This document shows, in pieces, positions 6,776 through 14,905 of a DNA stretch of 21,983 bases (the first letter of the stretch is position 1; each line of letters opens with the position of its first letter). The stretch spans positions 3,010 through 24,992 of the forward strand of contig DNCV01000091.1 in assembly GCA_003484395.1 (NCBI GenBank). Direction: 5' to 3'. Source of the DNA: Dehalococcoidia bacterium (GTDB taxonomy: Bacteria > Chloroflexota > Dehalococcoidia > GIF9 > UBA5629). Under the pieces are notes generated by a model. That model worked only from the letters and a program-made list of their open reading frames with translations, ran no database searches and was not told the DNA's origin. Position numbers and translations under genes: made by a program.

Positions 6776-6983
6776 TCAGGCTGTCAACCTCCGCTTCATA
6801 AATTTCATGGACAGGAAAAAGAACAGCGCGGCAATGGCAAGTATGATAAGAATATCGAGAAACAGCATGGGGTGAAAACTGCCGGCTAGCAGCGCCCTCT
6901 TTGACCTCAACGTCGACATGGTCCACCGCCAGCAGCTCATGGTATTCTTTGGTCAGTTTGCTTGTCCGAATAATAGAAGTCAT
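6776..6983 (-). pseudogene. ABC transporter remnant: ATPase N-terminus joined to permease C-terminus
   Basis: From ATG 6983 down to about 6894, 30 codons read as a typical ABC ATPase opening (MTSIIRTSKLTKEYHELLAV, then DHVDVEVKEG), ending just before the Walker A loop should begin. The following bases (about 6893 to the TGA at 6776-6778), read in a different frame, give a hydrophobic segment (FHPMLFLDILIILAIAALFF) and then a short basic tail (SMKFMKRRLTA), the usual end of an ABC-2 permease. Everything between is missing, so a single deletion probably removed most of an ATPase-permease gene pair. The continuous 73-codon frame crossing the junction is an accident. The rluB start (6772) lies just past the remnant's stop. 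Confidence 0.75.
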
Positions 6984-7051
6984 GTGAATTCAATAACGCA
7001 GAGGCAATGATACCAGCTTTTCACAGGCAGAGCCAAAACCACAGCGCAGTA

Positions 7052-8161
7052 TTATAGATCAATTGCCAGTTTGCCGTTTCTGTACAGCGCCTGTCCATCG
7101 ACAACGATCTCGGAGTTCTGTCTCAAATCACAAACCATATCCCAGTGAACTGCAGACTCATTCAGGCTGCCCGTTTCCGGATAGCCTGCACCCAGCGCCA
7201 TATGAAAACTGCTGTTTATCTTCTCATCGAATAATATCTCGCGGGTGAACAGGGTAATGCCTTCGTTTGTGCCGATGGCGAACTCGCCGACACGCCGCGC
7301 TCCCTCATCCGTATCCAGCGTATGGAGCAGGAAATCCTCGTTCTTCTCTGCAGTCGCCCTGACTACCTTGCCCTTCTCAAACCACAACTGCGTGCCGACC
7401 ACTTCCCGTCCTTCATAAATAGTGGGGTAGGAGAAGCGGACATGGCCTTCGACACTGTCCTCCACCGGGCCGGTGAATATCTCTCCATCCGGCATATTAA
7501 AACGACCGTCGCAGTTTACAAAAATTCGTCCATCAATGGAGAGCCTCAACTCCGTATCAGGCCCGACGAGATGCACCTGTTTTTTCCCTTTAAGCCATTC
7601 GATTATCCTCTGCTGCCGGCCGGAGAATTTCTTCCAGTAGCCGACGGGATCGTTCATATCCGGCAGGCAGGCGCCGTAAACGAAATCCTCATATTCTCGC
7701 AAGCTCATTTCAGCGTCCTGGGCATAGGCGTTTGTAGGGAAAAGCGTCAGCGTCCAGCGCAATTCCCCGCTGGCGGAACGCTTCATGAATATCTTTGTCA
7801 TCTCGGTATGCGCCTGGTTATGCAGCACTATCCGTGCCGGATCGATTGTGCTCAACATGCGGGTATTGGAATCGCCGAGTATGGAAATGCGAACGTCGTA
7901 TGTCTCCATTATCAATCTGCCCGGAGGCGGGATATGGCGCAATTGATCATCATTGCCGTAACGGTACAACAATTCCTCCGTGCCGGGGATCGATACCGAC
8001 ATAAAAGGATAACCGCCGGCCTGTATCACCTTCAAATATACTTCCCTGAGGAGAGGCTCACATAATGTACTGCCGTTGATAATCACCTTGTCTCCGTTTC
8101 GCACTGCAACGGAATAATTGACCAGCACATCGGCAAGTTTTTCTATTCGTCTATCCGCCAT
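7052..8161 (-). CDS. M29-family aminopeptidase (thermophilic metalloprotease family)
   Basis: A cytoplasmic metallo-aminopeptidase of 369 residues that would remove N-terminal residues from peptides using two metal ions. All family ligands can be placed: Glu227 (MPDGEIFTGP), Glu293 (VGEFAIGTN), His320 (SSFHMALGAGYP), Tyr327, His339 and Asp341 (SAVHWDMVCDL). Their spacing follows the known AmpS/AmpT aminopeptidases. Length is slightly shorter than the usual ~400. The start ATG 8161 is backed by a perfect AGGAGG (8168-8173 on the plus strand) six bases upstream. It appears to be a single-gene unit, with the remnant of an ABC transporter downstream and a hairpin terminator about 140 bases upstream separating it from the next gene. 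Confidence 0.93.
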   Translation of the reverse strand: MADRRIEKLADVLVNYSVAVRNGDKVIINGSTLCEPLLREVYLKVIQAGGYPFMSVSIPGTEELLYRYGNDDQLRHIPPPGRLIMETYDVRISILGDSNTRMLSTIDPARIVLHNQAHTEMTKIFMKRSASGELRWTLTLFPTNAYAQDAEMSLREYEDFVYGACLPDMNDPVGYWKKFSGRQQRIIEWLKGKKQVHLVGPDTELRLSIDGRIFVNCDGRFNMPDGEIFTGPVEDSVEGHVRFSYPTIYEGREVVGTQLWFEKGKVVRATAEKNEDFLLHTLDTDEGARRVGEFAIGTNEGITLFTREILFDEKINSSFHMALGAGYPETGSLNESAVHWDMVCDLRQNSEIVVDGQALYRNGKLAIDL

Positions 8162-8286
8162 GAATAACCTCCTGAATAACAGCTATGCAATTACCGTAAT
8201 ATTGTACAGCTTTTAACGGTTACACTGCGAAGCCGTCAGGTCAACTTTTCACAGATGAAATCGGGCAGCCGGTACAGGTACGAAAG

Positions 8287-8502
8287 TCAACACAAAATAG
8301 TACTAATAGGGGATGCGATCGTATCCCCTATTTTTATATCATTATAGAGTAAATAGAGAAACAGCAAATTGATGATCTCCTGTGCCCTGAAAATGGTCGG
8401 CAAAAAGCTTATCGGAATGTCCAGCCCGATAAATGAAGCAGCAAGAACTGAACTCAGCAGCGGCAGGCTGCAGTTAGACGCCGCACTAAGAAATCGGATC
8501 AC
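8287..8502 (-). CDS. possible 71-residue hydrophobic protein (doubtful)
   Basis: A GTG at 8502 overlaps the stop of the upstream solute-binding gene as GTGA, the arrangement of a coupled gene. The product would be hydrophobic, with segments LLSSVLAASFIGLDIPISFL and IINLLFLYLLY that could be membrane-associated. Against it: the last ~17 codons run through the strong hairpin at 8305-8332, and I recognise no family. It could be a short remnant of a once longer gene, or not a gene at all. If rejected, 8174-8498 holds nothing else but the terminator. Confidence 0.28.
   Translation of the reverse strand: MIRFLSAASNCSLPLLSSVLAASFIGLDIPISFLPTIFRAQEIINLLFLYLLYNDIKIGDTIASPISTILC
8305..8337. terminator. 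intrinsic terminator hairpin, near-symmetric
   Basis: A perfect 10-base stem, AATAGGGGAT (8305-8314) with ATCCCCTATT (8323-8332), closes an 8-base loop GCGATCGT. On the plus strand it runs into TTTTTA; on the minus strand the tail is AT-rich but with fewer consecutive T. The only nearby transcription is minus-strand, so it most likely ends the solute-binding lipoprotein transcript and insulates the aminopeptidase gene. Confidence 0.7.
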
Positions 8503-9305
8503 TTCAGCAGACTCTGCACATAGTAAGGATCGGAATACTTGGCGTGAATCTTATCGTAAACCGTTTTCCCGTCTGAATCCTTCTCCTGCATCAGGGAATC
8601 GAGCGCCTTTTGCCAGGCTGCGATAATTCCATCAGGTGTATTTTTGTTAAATGCTATATAGAGATCCGCCTGTATTGCAACATTGGATATACTAACAATA
8701 TCTTCCGGATTCACCTTTGCCTCTCGAGCAGTGATCTCCAATCCATCCTTATTGCCAAGCCATAACTGAACTTCATTATTTATAAGCTTGCGCAATGCCT
8801 GGACATCGGTCTGGCTTTCATTGAGATTAGTGAAACCTTGACTCTGCAGAAACTGATTACCGGCATCGCCTTTATAAACGCCGATCAAACCTGCGTTTTT
8901 CGCGTCCTCAAGCTTGCCCAGTTTGATCGTCGAACCTTTTTTCGCATAAAAAGCCTGTTCATAATGTCCGATAGGTCCCACCCATTTGAACAGGTTTTCC
9001 CTTTGAGAAGTTCTGTTTATTGAATATATTGCGACGTTCGGACTCTGCTGCGCCAAATTCAAGCCGTCGGCAAGCGGCACAATTTCTATTGAAGTATCTA
9101 CGCCCTCTTTCTGAGCCAGCATCCGCACCATCTCAGTGCTTTGCCCTATAATATTCATATCCTTATCGACGAAATTATATGGAGGATACTCCTCAGTCAA
9201 AATACGTAATTTCCCCTCGAACGATGATGCTGCCGGCAGTGCCGATGGTGCACACGCAGTTACAATAAGCAACCCTATAAATATAGCTGTTAATCCTATC
9301 CTCAT
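8499..9305 (-). CDS. family-3-type extracellular solute-binding lipoprotein
   Basis: A 268-residue periplasmic-binding-protein-like II protein of the amino-acid-binding type (SBP_bac_3). The N-terminus is a lipoprotein signal: MRIG, a hydrophobic run, and lipobox VTAC with Cys18. The mature part opens with LRILTEEYPPYNFVDKDMN and continues 'IIGQSTEMVRMLAQKEG', the usual first ligand-contact region, followed by the hinge and 'AIYSINRTSQRENLFKWVGPI' segment. No permease or ATPase gene is adjacent, so the partner transporter is elsewhere or the protein is a sensor-like orphan. Start ATG 9305 has AGGAGG about ten bases upstream, slightly far. It lies 75 bases downstream of a second lipoprotein gene. 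The ligand cannot be named. Confidence 0.9.
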   Translation of the reverse strand: MRIGLTAIFIGLLIVTACAPSALPAASSFEGKLRILTEEYPPYNFVDKDMNIIGQSTEMVRMLAQKEGVDTSIEIVPLADGLNLAQQSPNVAIYSINRTSQRENLFKWVGPIGHYEQAFYAKKGSTIKLGKLEDAKNAGLIGVYKGDAGNQFLQSQGFTNLNESQTDVQALRKLINNEVQLWLGNKDGLEITAREAKVNPEDIVSISNVAIQADLYIAFNKNTPDGIIAAWQKALDSLMQEKDSDGKTVYDKIHAKYSDPYYVQSLLK

Positions 9306-9339
9306 CAGGTTAATCTTCCTCCTTCAATATCATCATATC

Positions 9340-9345
9340 ATTATA
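9340..9345 (-). promoter_or_regulatory. possible -10 element for the solute-binding lipoprotein
   Basis: An exact minus-strand TATAAT lies 34 bases before the start codon at 9305. No clear -35 is seen at the right distance (AAGATA), so the call is weak. It would allow the gene to be transcribed separately from the lipoprotein gene upstream. Confidence 0.3.
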
Positions 9346-9380
9346 AGTATCAGGATGTTATTTATCTTCTTACAGCGCTA

Positions 9381-11162
9381 TCACTTTACCAGCGGTCCCG
9401 GCAATGGCCCCGGAACCGGTGTCGGCGATGGATGAGGAACAGGTCCCGGCATGGGTCCCGGTATTCCCTTGAAAGTGAAAATGAAAGTAAAAACAGCATT
9501 CCCACCCGCCGGTAGTATCTGTGTGGGCGGAGAAATAGCGTCCAGTGTCGCACTCGGAGGACCGCCGGCTGTGTAATGCACTGTATAGTTACCGGTCGGT
9601 GCGCCGGAAAAACTATGAGGAACTGTATACCCTGAATCGACATAGGGGCCTGTTACCGTGTAGCTCACCTGTCCGGACCACGGCGAACCGTTGAACGTCG
9701 CATTAACGATAACCGTACCTTTCGGCTGCCCGGTGAAATTAAGCGTATAAACAATTGTCCCGCCCGCCGTAAGATTTTGTAACGGCGATGGAGATATGGA
9801 AGTAAGCGTAGCGCCGATCGGCCCGCCGCCATGATACGTCAGTGTATAGGCGCCGGTCGAAACGCCGCCGAATTGGCCCGGGATGGCATTGCTTGTAGTA
9901 GGTGTTGGCCCGGATAGCGAATATTGTATCGATCCGGAACCCACCGCGGTCTTCCACGGCTGCCCGTCGAGCATGGCATTGACGATAATTGTGCCGGTGC
10001 TCTGCTGTGTAACAAAGTTCAGGTTAAATACAATGGTCCGGTTCGCTGTCAGTGCCTGGGTTACGCCCGGTGTGATATTTGCCAGCACCGCACCCGACGG
10101 CCCGCCGCCTGCATAATTGAAGGTATACGTTCCTGCAGGAACGGAAGCATAGGTTCGGGGTGTCGTACCGCCGGACGTCTGAAACGGCCCGTTGATCGAA
10201 TAGCTGATACCACCCGACCATGGCGCTCCGTTGAGATAGGCATTAACAACGATATTGCCCATCGTCTGCTGCGTGGAGAAGTTCAATGTGAATACTACAG
10301 TGCCGTTGGCAGACAATGTCTGCGTAAATGCGGGAGTGATGCTGCTCAAAACCGCATTGGCCGGTCCGCCTGATCTATACGTAAGCGTATAGGTTCCGGC
10401 AGGTATGGCTGTGTATGAACGGGGCAACGATGTATCCGTGACATTGTACGGGCCGGTAAGCGAATAGCTCACAGCGCCTGCCCAGGGAACGCCGTTCAAC
10501 GTGGCGTTAACGATGGCACTCGAGACTGATTGCCTGCGAAAATTGAGCGTAAAATAAAGCGTGTCTGCGCCTGACAATTCCTGTGACGGCGACGGGGTTA
10601 TACTTGCCAGTGTCGCGGCCGACGGACCTCCGTAATTATACGTCACTGTATACGTCCCCACAGGAACATCGCTGAAGCTCCAGGGGACAGAATTATCCGT
10701 ATCTGACATTGAGCCGGTTATCGTATAATTCACCGATCCCGACCATGGGATACCATCGATCGTAGCACTGACTTTAATAGCGCCTCTTTGCGATGGAGCC
10801 CTTCCTGCAGGGGTACGAAAAGACCACGGTACCGACCATTCAGAGCTGATATTCCCTTTGCTGGCTAGCACCTTCCAGTAATACGTCGTATCACCGGTTA
10901 ACAGATCAGGCGGAACGGAATAGTGAGCTTCACTTAAATTACTGGAATCCTTAACTATCTGCTGGAAATTACTGTCGGTCGCTATCAATAATCGAAAGGT
11001 AGTTGCACCTGCGCTTTCCCAGATCAAAACCGGCGATAACGAAGGAACCACACTGCCGGTCTCCGGAGAAGACATTTTCACCGTCAATTGAGGCACTGGT
11101 GCCGGCACACAGCCTGTGAGAAGCAGCATTAAGCTTAAAATAACCAATAAAAAACGATACAT
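9381..11162 (-). CDS. repeat lipoprotein: fibronectin-III-like domain plus five tandem beta domains
   Basis: A 593-residue exported protein of unknown function. Lipoprotein signal with lipobox LTGC (Cys18). Residues ~30-118 look like a fibronectin type III-like domain (SPVLIWESAGATTFRLLIAT ... TYYWKVLASKGNISSEWSVPWSFRTP). Then come five imperfect repeats of about 82-88 residues (127-210, 215-296, 303-384, 390-476, 482-564), each opening 'I-V-N-A-x-L-N-G-x-P-W-S-G' and ending 'G-T-Y-T-x-x-Y-x-x-G-G-P ... L-x-A-x-G-T-x-x-F-T-L-N-F', a pattern akin to PEGA or carboxypeptidase-regulatory-like surface domains. The tail is Pro/Gly-rich (PGPMPGPVPHPSPTPVPG). Repeat 4 has a four-residue insertion. 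A GAGGAG site lies a few bases before ATG 11162. A surface-display or binding role is inferred only. Confidence 0.88.
   Translation of the reverse strand: MYRFLLVILSLMLLLTGCVPAPVPQLTVKMSSPETGSVVPSLSPVLIWESAGATTFRLLIATDSNFQQIVKDSSNLSEAHYSVPPDLLTGDTTYYWKVLASKGNISSEWSVPWSFRTPAGRAPSQRGAIKVSATIDGIPWSGSVNYTITGSMSDTDNSVPWSFSDVPVGTYTVTYNYGGPSAATLASITPSPSQELSGADTLYFTLNFRRQSVSSAIVNATLNGVPWAGAVSYSLTGPYNVTDTSLPRSYTAIPAGTYTLTYRSGGPANAVLSSITPAFTQTLSANGTVVFTLNFSTQQTMGNIVVNAYLNGAPWSGGISYSINGPFQTSGGTTPRTYASVPAGTYTFNYAGGGPSGAVLANITPGVTQALTANRTIVFNLNFVTQQSTGTIIVNAMLDGQPWKTAVGSGSIQYSLSGPTPTTSNAIPGQFGGVSTGAYTLTYHGGGPIGATLTSISPSPLQNLTAGGTIVYTLNFTGQPKGTVIVNATFNGSPWSGQVSYTVTGPYVDSGYTVPHSFSGAPTGNYTVHYTAGGPPSATLDAISPPTQILPAGGNAVFTFIFTFKGIPGPMPGPVPHPSPTPVPGPLPGPLVK
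9471..10784 (-). repeat. five tandem ~85-codon coding repeats
   Basis: DNA span of the five protein repeats in the lipoprotein gene. Conserved positions are N-G-x-P-W-x-G near each start, S/T-G-P in the middle, P-x-G-T/A-Y-T, G-G-P, S/N-I-T/S-P and F-x-L-N-F near the end. The copies are clearly diverged, so the duplication is old rather than a recent tandem expansion. Confidence 0.85.
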
Positions 11163-11304
11163 AGTCCTCTCCTCAGCATTAAGACGGCCTGCTCAAATGA
11201 TCTAACAGGATGATAGTATGTAAACAAATGTAATTTTCACTAAGGTATGATTATATTGCTATCTTCAATTTCGTGTCTATAGTACTTTAGTATAAATTAC
11301 TCGG

Positions 11305-14061
11305 TTATTTTCCCGCTCTTTGCAATCTCCTTCTGACGAATTTTTCCAATTCAGGGACGAGGAAACCGGCAAGCAAACCGGCAAGCACGAACAGCCACCA
11401 GTGCGCAGGAAAAGGCATTGTCTTGAAAATACCGTTTAAAGAAGGAACATACACTATCAGTAAATCTGTCACTACGGTGATGACAATACCACCCAATAGC
11501 CATTTATTTGATAACAGGTTAATGCTGAAGGCTGATTTGAGAGTCGATCTGGCCGTCAAAACATACCCGAGATGGACGGCAACGACGCTCATGAATGCAG
11601 CCGTCTGGGCCTGCCCGATAACAATCCTGTCATCGGCAGCCAGCGCTAAATGCCCCAGCTCCCAGTACGTAATAAATCCAATTGCAGCCATGACTATTGA
11701 TACAAGCCCCACCCGCTCGAAGAAAAAGGTATTTGCCAATCTGGCTTTGGGATCGCGGGGACGAAGCGATAATAAATCCTTTTCCTTCGGTTCCATCATC
11801 AGCGGCATGGTAAGAAACACCGAATCGAACAGATTGATCCACAGTATCTGAATGGGTTCGAGAGGAAGACGGGTGGCAAACAGGGCGATAAACGGCGCCA
11901 GCAATATCGCCGCCATTATCAGCAATGCCTGGCCGCCGTTGGTAGGTAATGTATAAAGAATTGCTTTTTCGATGTTGTTCCAGGCGTGCCTGCCCTCCTC
12001 CACCGCCGCCACGATGCTGGCGAAGTTATCATCGGTAAGAACGATATCGGCAGCCTCCTTACTGATCTCGGTACCGGTGATTCCCATCGCTATGCCGATA
12101 TTGGCAGCCCTCAGGGCCGGAGCATCGTTGACGCCATCGCCGGTCATGGCGACAATTTCGCCTGATCGTTGCAGTTGTTGTGCTATCCTTAACTTATGTT
12201 CCGGAGCCACCCTGGCGTAAACCGATACGTGATTCACCTGTTTATACAGCTCATCATCGCTCAGAGTAGCCAGTTGTTCTCCGGAGAGGGCTTTATCCGC
12301 TTCGCTGCCGATAATGCCCAGTTGCAGGGCAATAGCCCTGGCCGTTTTAATATGATCTCCGGTGATCATCACCGGCCTTATACCTGCTTTCTTACACAAA
12401 CGAACTGCTTCTATCACCTCTTCACGGGGCGGGTCGATCATGCCTTGCAGTCCGGCAAATGTCAGATTTTCGATATGGGCAATTTCGATTGTTTTATGCT
12501 CTTTCGGCAGGGTTGCAAATGCCATGCCGAGCAATCGTAAACCTTCTTCGCCCATTCTGTCCGCTTCGGCCAAAATGGATTCGGCATGCAGCGATTCGAC
12601 GCCTGAATCGGTTGATTCATCCCGGCACATCTTCAGGATAACCTCGGGAGACCCCTTGACGTAAAGGATGTTATTCGATTCACCATCGATGAGGATCGCC
12701 ATATACATCCTCTCCGATTCAAACGGTATTTCGTCCAATTTGGAAGCGTCGCCGGTAATACCTGCCTTGGCGGCAGCAGCTATCAGAGCTCCTTCGGTCG
12801 GATCGCCGATAACCTCATACCTGCCGTTGTTTTGTCGCAATGCAGCATTATTACAGAGAACGCCAGCTTTAAGCGTCTCAACCAGGGCGGCATGGTCGAA
12901 CACCGACTCTATCTTCTTGCCGTCTATGCTGAATTCGCCGGCAGGCTGATAGCCGATACCGCTTATTGAATAGGTCCTGCCGCCGGCATAAATTGAGATG
13001 ACCGTCATCTCGTTCTTCGTCAGCGTCCCTGTCTTATCAGAACAGATAACCGTGGTGCTGCCGAGGGTTTCCGCGGCAGGCAGCAGCCTGATGAGCGCAT
13101 TCCTCCTGGCCATAACCGAGGCAGACAAAGCCAGTATTGACGTTACCAGCATCGGCAGCATTTCAGGCATCGCCGCTACTATAAGAGCGATGGTGGCGAT
13201 GAAGCTGTACGAAAAAGTGAATCCAAATATGTATCCGAGCAGGAAATTGATACCGCCGAGCACAAAGATGCAGATCATCAGCGTTTTGGTGAAGTCAGCG
13301 ATCTTCCTTTGCAGCGGCGTGGCCGTCTTCTTCGTCTTTCCTACGAGTCTGGCAATCTTGCCGAACTCGGTATTTCCCGCGGTCTCTGTCACTATCCCTC
13401 GGGCGGAACCATGTGTGAGGAAAGTACCGCTGAAAACAATGCATTGCTGGTCGCCTGGGGACAGATTGTCTTTCGCAATAGCTTCTATATTTTTCCTGAC
13501 CGGAACAGATTCTCCGGTGAGCGCCGATTCATCAACATCAACATTCTTTGCCATGAAAAGGCGAAGATCGGCAGGTACCCTGTCGCCGCTGCTGACTAAA
13601 ACGATATCACCGGGAACCAGTTCGCGTGCCGGAATGACTTTGCGATCTCCTTCGCGGATTACCGTGCATTCACGGACGATCATCCCTCTCAGCGCCTCCA
13701 GAGCGGATTCGGTTTTCCCCTCCTGAATAAAACCCAGAAGCACATTAAGTATTACGACAGCCACAATAACAATTGTGTCCGGCAGCATGTGCTCGCCGCG
13801 AAGGGTTAATATGCCGGTAATTGCAGCCGCAATGAGCAAAACATAGACAAGCGGATTATTGAACTGGCGGAGAAAACGCCTCAGAATGCCGGGTTTTTTG
13901 ATATCCAGTTCATTGTAACCGTAGTTTAACAGGCGTTCCTCAACATCGTTCGCTGAGAGGCCTTCCTGGCCTGTCCCCAATGTGCGGAACACCTCTTCAG
14001 CAGTCAGTTGATACCACTGCGGTTGTTGTGGTTTTGTCTCTTTTTTTCTGTTTCCCATCAT
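11305..14061 (-). CDS. P-type (P2-like) cation-transporting ATPase
   Basis: Uses ATP to move a cation across the membrane. With ATG 14061 as start it has 918 residues, the usual P2 length. Numbered from there: actuator motif TGES (182-185), M4 motif PEMLP (299-303), phosphorylation site DKTGT with Asp342, nucleotide-binding KGSPE (469-473), hinge TGDGVNDAP (640-648), and a C-terminal bundle of further membrane spans. In M5 the segment is TNGGQAL where calcium pumps have a Glu, and M6 reads NLFDS instead of NLVTD; PEMLP in M4 recalls MgtA-type pumps. So calcium, magnesium or another ion are all possible. The frame is open to a TTG at 14118, but that has no ribosome site; ATG 14058 is equally possible. 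It lies 119 bases after the deacetylase. Confidence 0.93.
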   Translation of the reverse strand: MMGNRKKETKPQQPQWYQLTAEEVFRTLGTGQEGLSANDVEERLLNYGYNELDIKKPGILRRFLRQFNNPLVYVLLIAAAITGILTLRGEHMLPDTIVIVAVVILNVLLGFIQEGKTESALEALRGMIVRECTVIREGDRKVIPARELVPGDIVLVSSGDRVPADLRLFMAKNVDVDESALTGESVPVRKNIEAIAKDNLSPGDQQCIVFSGTFLTHGSARGIVTETAGNTEFGKIARLVGKTKKTATPLQRKIADFTKTLMICIFVLGGINFLLGYIFGFTFSYSFIATIALIVAAMPEMLPMLVTSILALSASVMARRNALIRLLPAAETLGSTTVICSDKTGTLTKNEMTVISIYAGGRTYSISGIGYQPAGEFSIDGKKIESVFDHAALVETLKAGVLCNNAALRQNNGRYEVIGDPTEGALIAAAAKAGITGDASKLDEIPFESERMYMAILIDGESNNILYVKGSPEVILKMCRDESTDSGVESLHAESILAEADRMGEEGLRLLGMAFATLPKEHKTIEIAHIENLTFAGLQGMIDPPREEVIEAVRLCKKAGIRPVMITGDHIKTARAIALQLGIIGSEADKALSGEQLATLSDDELYKQVNHVSVYARVAPEHKLRIAQQLQRSGEIVAMTGDGVNDAPALRAANIGIAMGITGTEISKEAADIVLTDDNFASIVAAVEEGRHAWNNIEKAILYTLPTNGGQALLIMAAILLAPFIALFATRLPLEPIQILWINLFDSVFLTMPLMMEPKEKDLLSLRPRDPKARLANTFFFERVGLVSIVMAAIGFITYWELGHLALAADDRIVIGQAQTAAFMSVVAVHLGYVLTARSTLKSAFSINLLSNKWLLGGIVITVVTDLLIVYVPSLNGIFKTMPFPAHWWLFVLAGLLAGFLVPELEKFVRRRLQRAGK

Positions 14062-14180
14062 TGCGGTTACCTGACTTATCGCTAGATACCGATGAAACTT
14101 CCCGGGAGGGAAGGACAAATTTGCTCTGTTATTGTAATTGCTCCGGCAGAGGTCTGTCTATCCGGTATTCGTATTGTTCT

Positions 14181-14870
14181 CTACTTCGGCATGTCTATCC
14201 GATGGAAAGTTTCCGCCATCTCAAAAAGTTGATCTTTCGCAAATTTCTTATTACGCTGTCTCATCATTGATTCGAGGTCAATCATGTGCCCTACCTGACT
14301 GATATGGCAGCGAAGAGCCTTCATCTTCTGGTCGAACGTACCGGTAATATCGCTATAGTAATTCGGTTCGCTTGCTCCCCAGAGAAGCGCCTGTTTTACT
14401 TTGTGCGGCATGAAGCCTTCGGAAAGCAGATCTGGATATGCCAGGCGGTCGCGAGCGCCCGGGAAGATTGCATCGAGAACGACTCTGCCTATTATTCGGT
14501 GATCCCTGTGTTGCACCACATATCGCGCATACGGATCTGATGTGGCCACAATCTCCGGCTGGTACTGGCGGACGATGCGCACGATCTCTTTGCGAAATTT
14601 GGGCGTATCTTCAAGCCCCTGATCTTCATGTCTCAGGAAAACAACCTCTTTCACGCCGAGGACTTTTGCGGCCGCCCTCTGCTCTTTTTTTCTGATCTCT
14701 ACAAGACGCGATGGCGTCATCTTAGGATCGTTGCTTCCCTTACTGCCGTCCGTGGCAATAACATAGATGATGTCTTTTCCTTCGCCGGCCAGCCGGGCGA
14801 CGGTGCCGCCGATAGCAAATTCAGTATCATCGGGGTGTGCTGCTATCGCCATCAGATAATATGAGCTCAT
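14181..14870 (-). CDS. LmbE/PIG-L family N-deacetylase
   Basis: A zinc-dependent deacetylase of 229 residues, of the family that includes MshB, BshB and PIG-L, which remove acetyl groups from GlcNAc conjugates. The zinc and catalytic motif AHPDD (11-15) and the distal H-R-D-H (121-124) are present, with intervening 'ATDGSKGS' and 'EIRKKEQRAAAKVLGV' typical of the family. A GGAGG lies five bases before ATG 14870 (14876-14880 on the plus strand). It starts 35 bases after the end of the MshA-like glycosyltransferase, suggesting it acts on that enzyme's product. The substrate is not decided by sequence; GlcNAc-inositol, GlcNAc-malate or a glycolipid are the main options. Confidence 0.9.
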   Translation of the reverse strand: MSSYYLMAIAAHPDDTEFAIGGTVARLAGEGKDIIYVIATDGSKGSNDPKMTPSRLVEIRKKEQRAAAKVLGVKEVVFLRHEDQGLEDTPKFRKEIVRIVRQYQPEIVATSDPYARYVVQHRDHRIIGRVVLDAIFPGARDRLAYPDLLSEGFMPHKVKQALLWGASEPNYYSDITGTFDQKMKALRCHISQVGHMIDLESMMRQRNKKFAKDQLFEMAETFHRIDMPK

Positions 14871-14905
14871 AATTGCCTCCGTTATTGCTCCTGTGAAGAA
14901 AAAAT

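Noticed and set aside
6762..6983. 73-codon frame taken as an intact small gene
   Set aside because: The first 30 codons are an ABC ATPase start, but the rest is out of frame with a permease end, so it is better explained as a deletion remnant.
7322..8065. 247-codon plus-strand frame
   Set aside because: It is antisense to the M29 peptidase, whose metal ligands, length and ribosome site are all convincing; the plus-strand translation has no domain.
8369..8626. 85-codon plus-strand frame
   Set aside because: It overlaps the end of the solute-binding gene antisense, has no ribosome site, and no domain is visible.
11163..11304. AT-rich gap after the P-type ATPase as a terminator
   Set aside because: Only short weak palindromes (for example around AGTACT) are present, with no GC stem or T-tract.
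12998..13726. 242-codon plus-strand frame
   Set aside because: It is a shadow of the P-type ATPase, which has every family motif on the other strand.
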